DNA of 13,410 nucleotides from Sideroxydans sp. (GTDB taxonomy: Bacteria > Pseudomonadota > Gammaproteobacteria > Burkholderiales > Gallionellaceae), in contig JAVBYP010000251.1 of assembly GCA_030823965.1 (NCBI GenBank), positions 1 to 13,410 of the forward strand, given 5' to 3'. A model generated the notes under the pieces. It was given only the letters and a program-made list of their open reading frames with translations. It was not told the DNA's origin and ran no database searches. Positions 10,956 through 13,410 of the stretch are shown here, piece by piece. Both the position numbers and the translations under genes were made by a program. The stretch's first letter is position 1. Every line of letters starts with the position of its first letter.

Positions 10956-12095
10956 ATGGGACATCACAGTAAGTCATCTCATTTGCCACAAGAATTGAGA
11001 TGGGAATCGATTCAGGACAACTTGATCGAGCGACTTTGGAATGCGCTGGTGGTTCTCGCCGCAGTCGGCATGCCAGCCTCTGTCGCCAGAACTTTCGTAA
11101 CCGGGTGGATGCCCGCCTATGGATTTCATATTGCGATCGCATTTGTCTTTTTTGTTCTGACCCTATTCCGCAACAGGGTGCCTACGAAAGTCAAGGCAAC
11201 GCTCATCGTCTCACTCCTAGCAGCTGTGGCTTTTTCTGGATTGCTGAATTTTGGATTATTCAGTCAAGCTGGCGTCATTTCCGTCGTATTTGTTTTGTTG
11301 TGCGGAATCATGTTCGATCGACGGACAGCTATCCTTTTGTCAGTAGCCTTCGTTGTCGCCATAGTGGGAGTCGCATTCGGTTTTTCCAGCGGACGACTGC
11401 AGATCACATTTGATGCCAACCTCTATGCGCGGTCCAGTATTGGCTGGATATTCATGATGTTAGTTGCACTGTTATTTGGAACTCTGGTGGCCACTGCCGT
11501 TGCAGCGTACAGGAACTCAATCCGCACCCTCCTACTTGAGATCGAGCAACAGCGGGATGAGATCGAGCATCAAGCCTTTCATGACCGACTGACTGGGCTG
11601 CCAACACTACAGCTGGCATCTGATCGCTTGGAGATGGCTATAAATGCTGCCAAACGAAATTCAAGAAAATGTGCCTTGATGTTCATCGACCTGGATGGAT
11701 TCAAAAAAATCAACGACACGTTTGGCCACGAAGCAGGTGATGCAGTTTTGATAGAAGTAGCAAACAGATTAAAGGATGTGGTTCGTATCAGCGATACCGC
11801 ATCCCGAATCGGCGGTGATGAGTTTCTGGTGATCTTCGGGGAATTCGAGGGGCGAGATCAAGCCTCAGAAACGGCCCAACGAATCATTAGAGCCGTCTCC
11901 CGCCCCATCCCCTACAAGGAACATCAGTTGTCGATAAGTTGCAGCATCGGAATTGCCATCTTCCCTGACCACGCGACTGACGCTCATACTTTAAGGCGCT
12001 CAGCAGATATGGCCATGTATGCGGTCAAGCGGTCAGGCAAGAACAGCTTTGCATTTTTCAGCGAAGATAAGGCAAGAGATGTAACTCCTTCTTAA
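10956..12095 (+). CDS. Membrane-bound diguanylate cyclase (GGDEF domain)
   Basis: The protein probably makes cyclic di-GMP from two GTP in response to a signal read by its membrane part. Of 379 residues, about 21-185 form a hydrophobic region with roughly six membrane helices (near 28-46, 55-71, 80-98, 105-120, 124-142 and 163-185). I cannot assign this region to a named sensor family. A short helical linker (188-208) leads to the GGDEF domain (about 209-370). It has IDLDGFKKIND (244-254), GHEAGD, an intact GGDEF at 286-290, and an RxxD inhibitory site (RISD, 277-280) five residues before it. Both activity and product inhibition are therefore expected. The usual TGLPNR is TGLPTL here. I use the ATG at 10956 rather than the TTG at 10953. 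GC is clearly lower than in gatA, suggesting more recent arrival or weaker codon selection. Confidence 0.93.
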   Translation: MGHHSKSSHLPQELRWESIQDNLIERLWNALVVLAAVGMPASVARTFVTGWMPAYGFHIAIAFVFFVLTLFRNRVPTKVKATLIVSLLAAVAFSGLLNFGLFSQAGVISVVFVLLCGIMFDRRTAILLSVAFVVAIVGVAFGFSSGRLQITFDANLYARSSIGWIFMMLVALLFGTLVATAVAAYRNSIRTLLLEIEQQRDEIEHQAFHDRLTGLPTLQLASDRLEMAINAAKRNSRKCALMFIDLDGFKKINDTFGHEAGDAVLIEVANRLKDVVRISDTASRIGGDEFLVIFGEFEGRDQASETAQRIIRAVSRPIPYKEHQLSISCSIGIAIFPDHATDAHTLRRSADMAMYAVKRSGKNSFAFFSEDKARDVTPS

Positions 12096-12193
12096 CCCAC
12101 GGTGAAAGAAGTAATCACTGTAATGTGACTTCTATAAAGCAGCCCTTTGCCTAGGTCAGCTACGGATTAGAAGCCAACATTCGATATCTAGCC

Positions 12194-12916
12194 TCACTCA
12201 TCAACCCGAAATCGCATCACTCGATAAAAGTCTGCAAAGCAATGCTCGACCTCTGGCTGCCCCGCCAATGTTTTGCCTTGGCGCAGTAACGCAGTATTCA
12301 ATTTCTCCGTCACGTCTTCCTGCCAGAAACCGGGCAGGAAAGGCTCTAGATGGCCAATGATCCAGCGGGTCGGCCAGAAGCGATACAGCAAGTGTCCACG
12401 CGGGGTGTCGCCATATTCTGTGATGAGCACCGAACCTCCACGTTTCACCACGCGCGCGATCTCGTCGTACACGTGTTGTCGCGCCTCGGGCGGCAGTTCG
12501 TGAAAGAGGAAGAACAGGATGACTTGGTCGAACGCGTCATTGGCGTAACCCAACGATTCGGCGTTCATGCGCGTGAGAAGACAGCGGCCTGCTACATCAG
12601 TCGTCTTGCTACGCGCTAATTCCAACTGCCCTATCGCGACATCGCATAGATGCACTTCGTTGTCGGTGTGATGGAGCAAAGAGGGAGTGAGCTTGCCGTA
12701 CACGCAGGTGAGTTGCAGCAGCTTTGCACCCGACTTGCGCTCCACATGCGCGAGCGTCTTTTGCATCAACTTCTCATATTGCCCGAACAGGATGGCGTTG
12801 ATGATGGGCTGGTGATCGAAGAACCAGATACTTCTACACCATAGGTAGGCCCACCAATAATGTCGCGCCAGATATTCAGGAACACCGTCATGCTGGAATC
12901 GTTTGTAGATCGCCAT
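12194..12916 (-). CDS. rquA: RquA-like SAM-dependent enzyme, probable rhodoquinone biosynthesis
   Basis: The 240-residue protein has a class I methyltransferase fold with an unusual SAM-binding motif. The glycine-rich motif I is replaced by LLQLTCVYGKL (66-76). The N-terminal YLARHYWWAYLW (15-26), HQPIINAILFG (35-45), then CDVAIGQLELA (91-101), LFFLFHELP (134-142) and LEPFLPGFW (190-198) agree with what I recall of RquA. RquA uses SAM as an amino donor to turn ubiquinone into rhodoquinone, a low-potential carrier for fumarate reduction. The CVYG substitution separates it from UbiE/UbiG-type methyltransferases. The ATG at 12916 lies two bases after the stop of the SDR gene upstream, with AAGAAG as a plausible ribosome site, so the two are probably cotranscribed. 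Recognition is from memory of motifs; a related uncharacterised methyltransferase is the main alternative. Confidence 0.72.
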   Translation of the reverse strand: MAIYKRFQHDGVPEYLARHYWWAYLWCRSIWFFDHQPIINAILFGQYEKLMQKTLAHVERKSGAKLLQLTCVYGKLTPSLLHHTDNEVHLCDVAIGQLELARSKTTDVAGRCLLTRMNAESLGYANDAFDQVILFFLFHELPPEARQHVYDEIARVVKRGGSVLITEYGDTPRGHLLYRFWPTRWIIGHLEPFLPGFWQEDVTEKLNTALLRQGKTLAGQPEVEHCFADFYRVMRFRVDE

Positions 12917-12918
12917 CG

Positions 12919-13410
12919 TTACTTCTTCAGCAACCCGCGGGGCTTGTGCGGCGCGTTGGCGAACAGTCTGTCATAGAGCCAGTTTGGAAATCGTCGCATC
13001 ACCCACCCTATGATGCCCATCTGCCAAGGCACGACTGCGAACGAACAGCCACGCTCGATGACACGCGCCATACGTCGCGCCGCTTCTTCTGGCGCCAAGA
13101 TAAATGGCATGGGATAGGGATTGATGTCGGTCATCGGTGTCTTGATGTAACCCGGCGAGATGGTGACCACCCTCACCCCACTGCCACGCATCTCGACACG
13201 CAATGATTCCAGATAAGAGATGGCTGCTGCTTTAGACGCTGAGTAGGCACTAGCACCGGGCAGGCCACGGAAGCCTGCGACGCTGGCGATGCCGACCAAT
13301 GTTCCGCTCTTGGCATCAGACATCGCGTGCACGAAAGGTTGAAAGGTCTGCACCATGCCCAGCACATTGATGTCCATCACTTGCTTGAACGCATCGAGGT
13401 CTTCAGCGTA
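12919..13410 (-). CDS. Short-chain dehydrogenase/reductase (partial, N-terminus off window)
   Basis: This is an NAD(P)-dependent oxidoreductase of the classical SDR type; its substrate cannot be told. The visible 163 residues enter from the right edge in frame (YAEDLDAFKQVMDINVLG). They hold the structural Asn (DIN, visible residue 15), the catalytic Ser43 (GIASVAG), Tyr56 and Lys60 (AYSASK), and the cofactor-loop SPGYIKTPMT (85-94). The cofactor-binding TGxxxGIG region is outside the window. A GTG at 13380 could be mistaken for a start, but the frame is open to the edge and the domain is clearly incomplete there. The tail (GIIGWVMRRFPNWLYDRLF) is hydrophobic and basic and may touch the membrane. 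Its stop lies two bases before the RquA-like gene. Confidence 0.93.
   Translation of the reverse strand, partial: YAEDLDAFKQVMDINVLGMVQTFQPFVHAMSDAKSGTLVGIASVAGFRGLPGASAYSASKAAAISYLESLRVEMRGSGVRVVTISPGYIKTPMTDINPYPMPFILAPEEAARRMARVIERGCSFAVVPWQMGIIGWVMRRFPNWLYDRLFANAPHKPRGLLKK

Noticed and set aside
12107-12133. Hairpin AGAAGT...ACTTCT between the convergent GGDEF and RquA-like genes, considered as a shared terminator
   Set aside because: The stem is only six pairs plus a bulge and CAC/GTG, and no T-run follows on either strand.
10772-12139. TTCTATAAAG direct repeat on both sides of the GGDEF gene (10772-10781 and 12130-12139), considered as a transfer scar
   Set aside because: A ten-base match is expected many times by chance in a window of this size, and the flanks do not extend the match.

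Overview
The window looks like chromosomal core sequence from a betaproteobacterium, probably of the Nitrosomonadales/Gallionellaceae kind. This is inferred from gene order (mreBCD-mrdA-rodA divergent from gatCAB) and protein character, not from a database search. It is gene dense: no gap between genes exceeds about 250 bases. I see no rRNA, tRNA, CRISPR array, insertion sequence or phage gene.

Region 1 (1-5310, minus strand) is the cell-elongation operon, read right to left: mreB, mreC, mreD, mrdA (PBP2) and rodA, which runs off the left edge. Together they encode the elongasome: MreB filaments, the MreC/MreD membrane scaffold, the RodA glycosyltransferase and the PBP2 transpeptidase. mreB/mreC are 11 bases apart, mreC/mreD overlap by 4 bases and mrdA/rodA overlap by 1. 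Only mreD/mrdA are separated, by 122 bases.

Region 2 (5311-5557) is a divergent control region between mreB and gatC. It holds a large imperfect palindrome with nearly perfect 14-base arms.

Region 3 (5558-9150, plus strand) is the GatCAB tRNA-dependent amidotransferase operon: gatC, gatA, a small cysteine-containing gene of unknown function, and gatB. A BepA-like M48 metalloprotease/TPR lipoprotein (9191-10744) follows 40 bases after gatB.

Region 4 (10745-13410) is more accessory in character. A membrane-bound GGDEF diguanylate cyclase with visibly lower GC (10956-12095) faces a minus-strand pair: a partial short-chain dehydrogenase and, 2 bases downstream of it, a methyltransferase-fold protein that I recognise as RquA-like. 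RquA converts ubiquinone to rhodoquinone. If correct, the host may run a low-potential quinone pool for anaerobic fumarate respiration. This is the most notable observation here. The rest of the window is largely ordinary housekeeping, and I do not see clear evidence of an undescribed multi-gene system.
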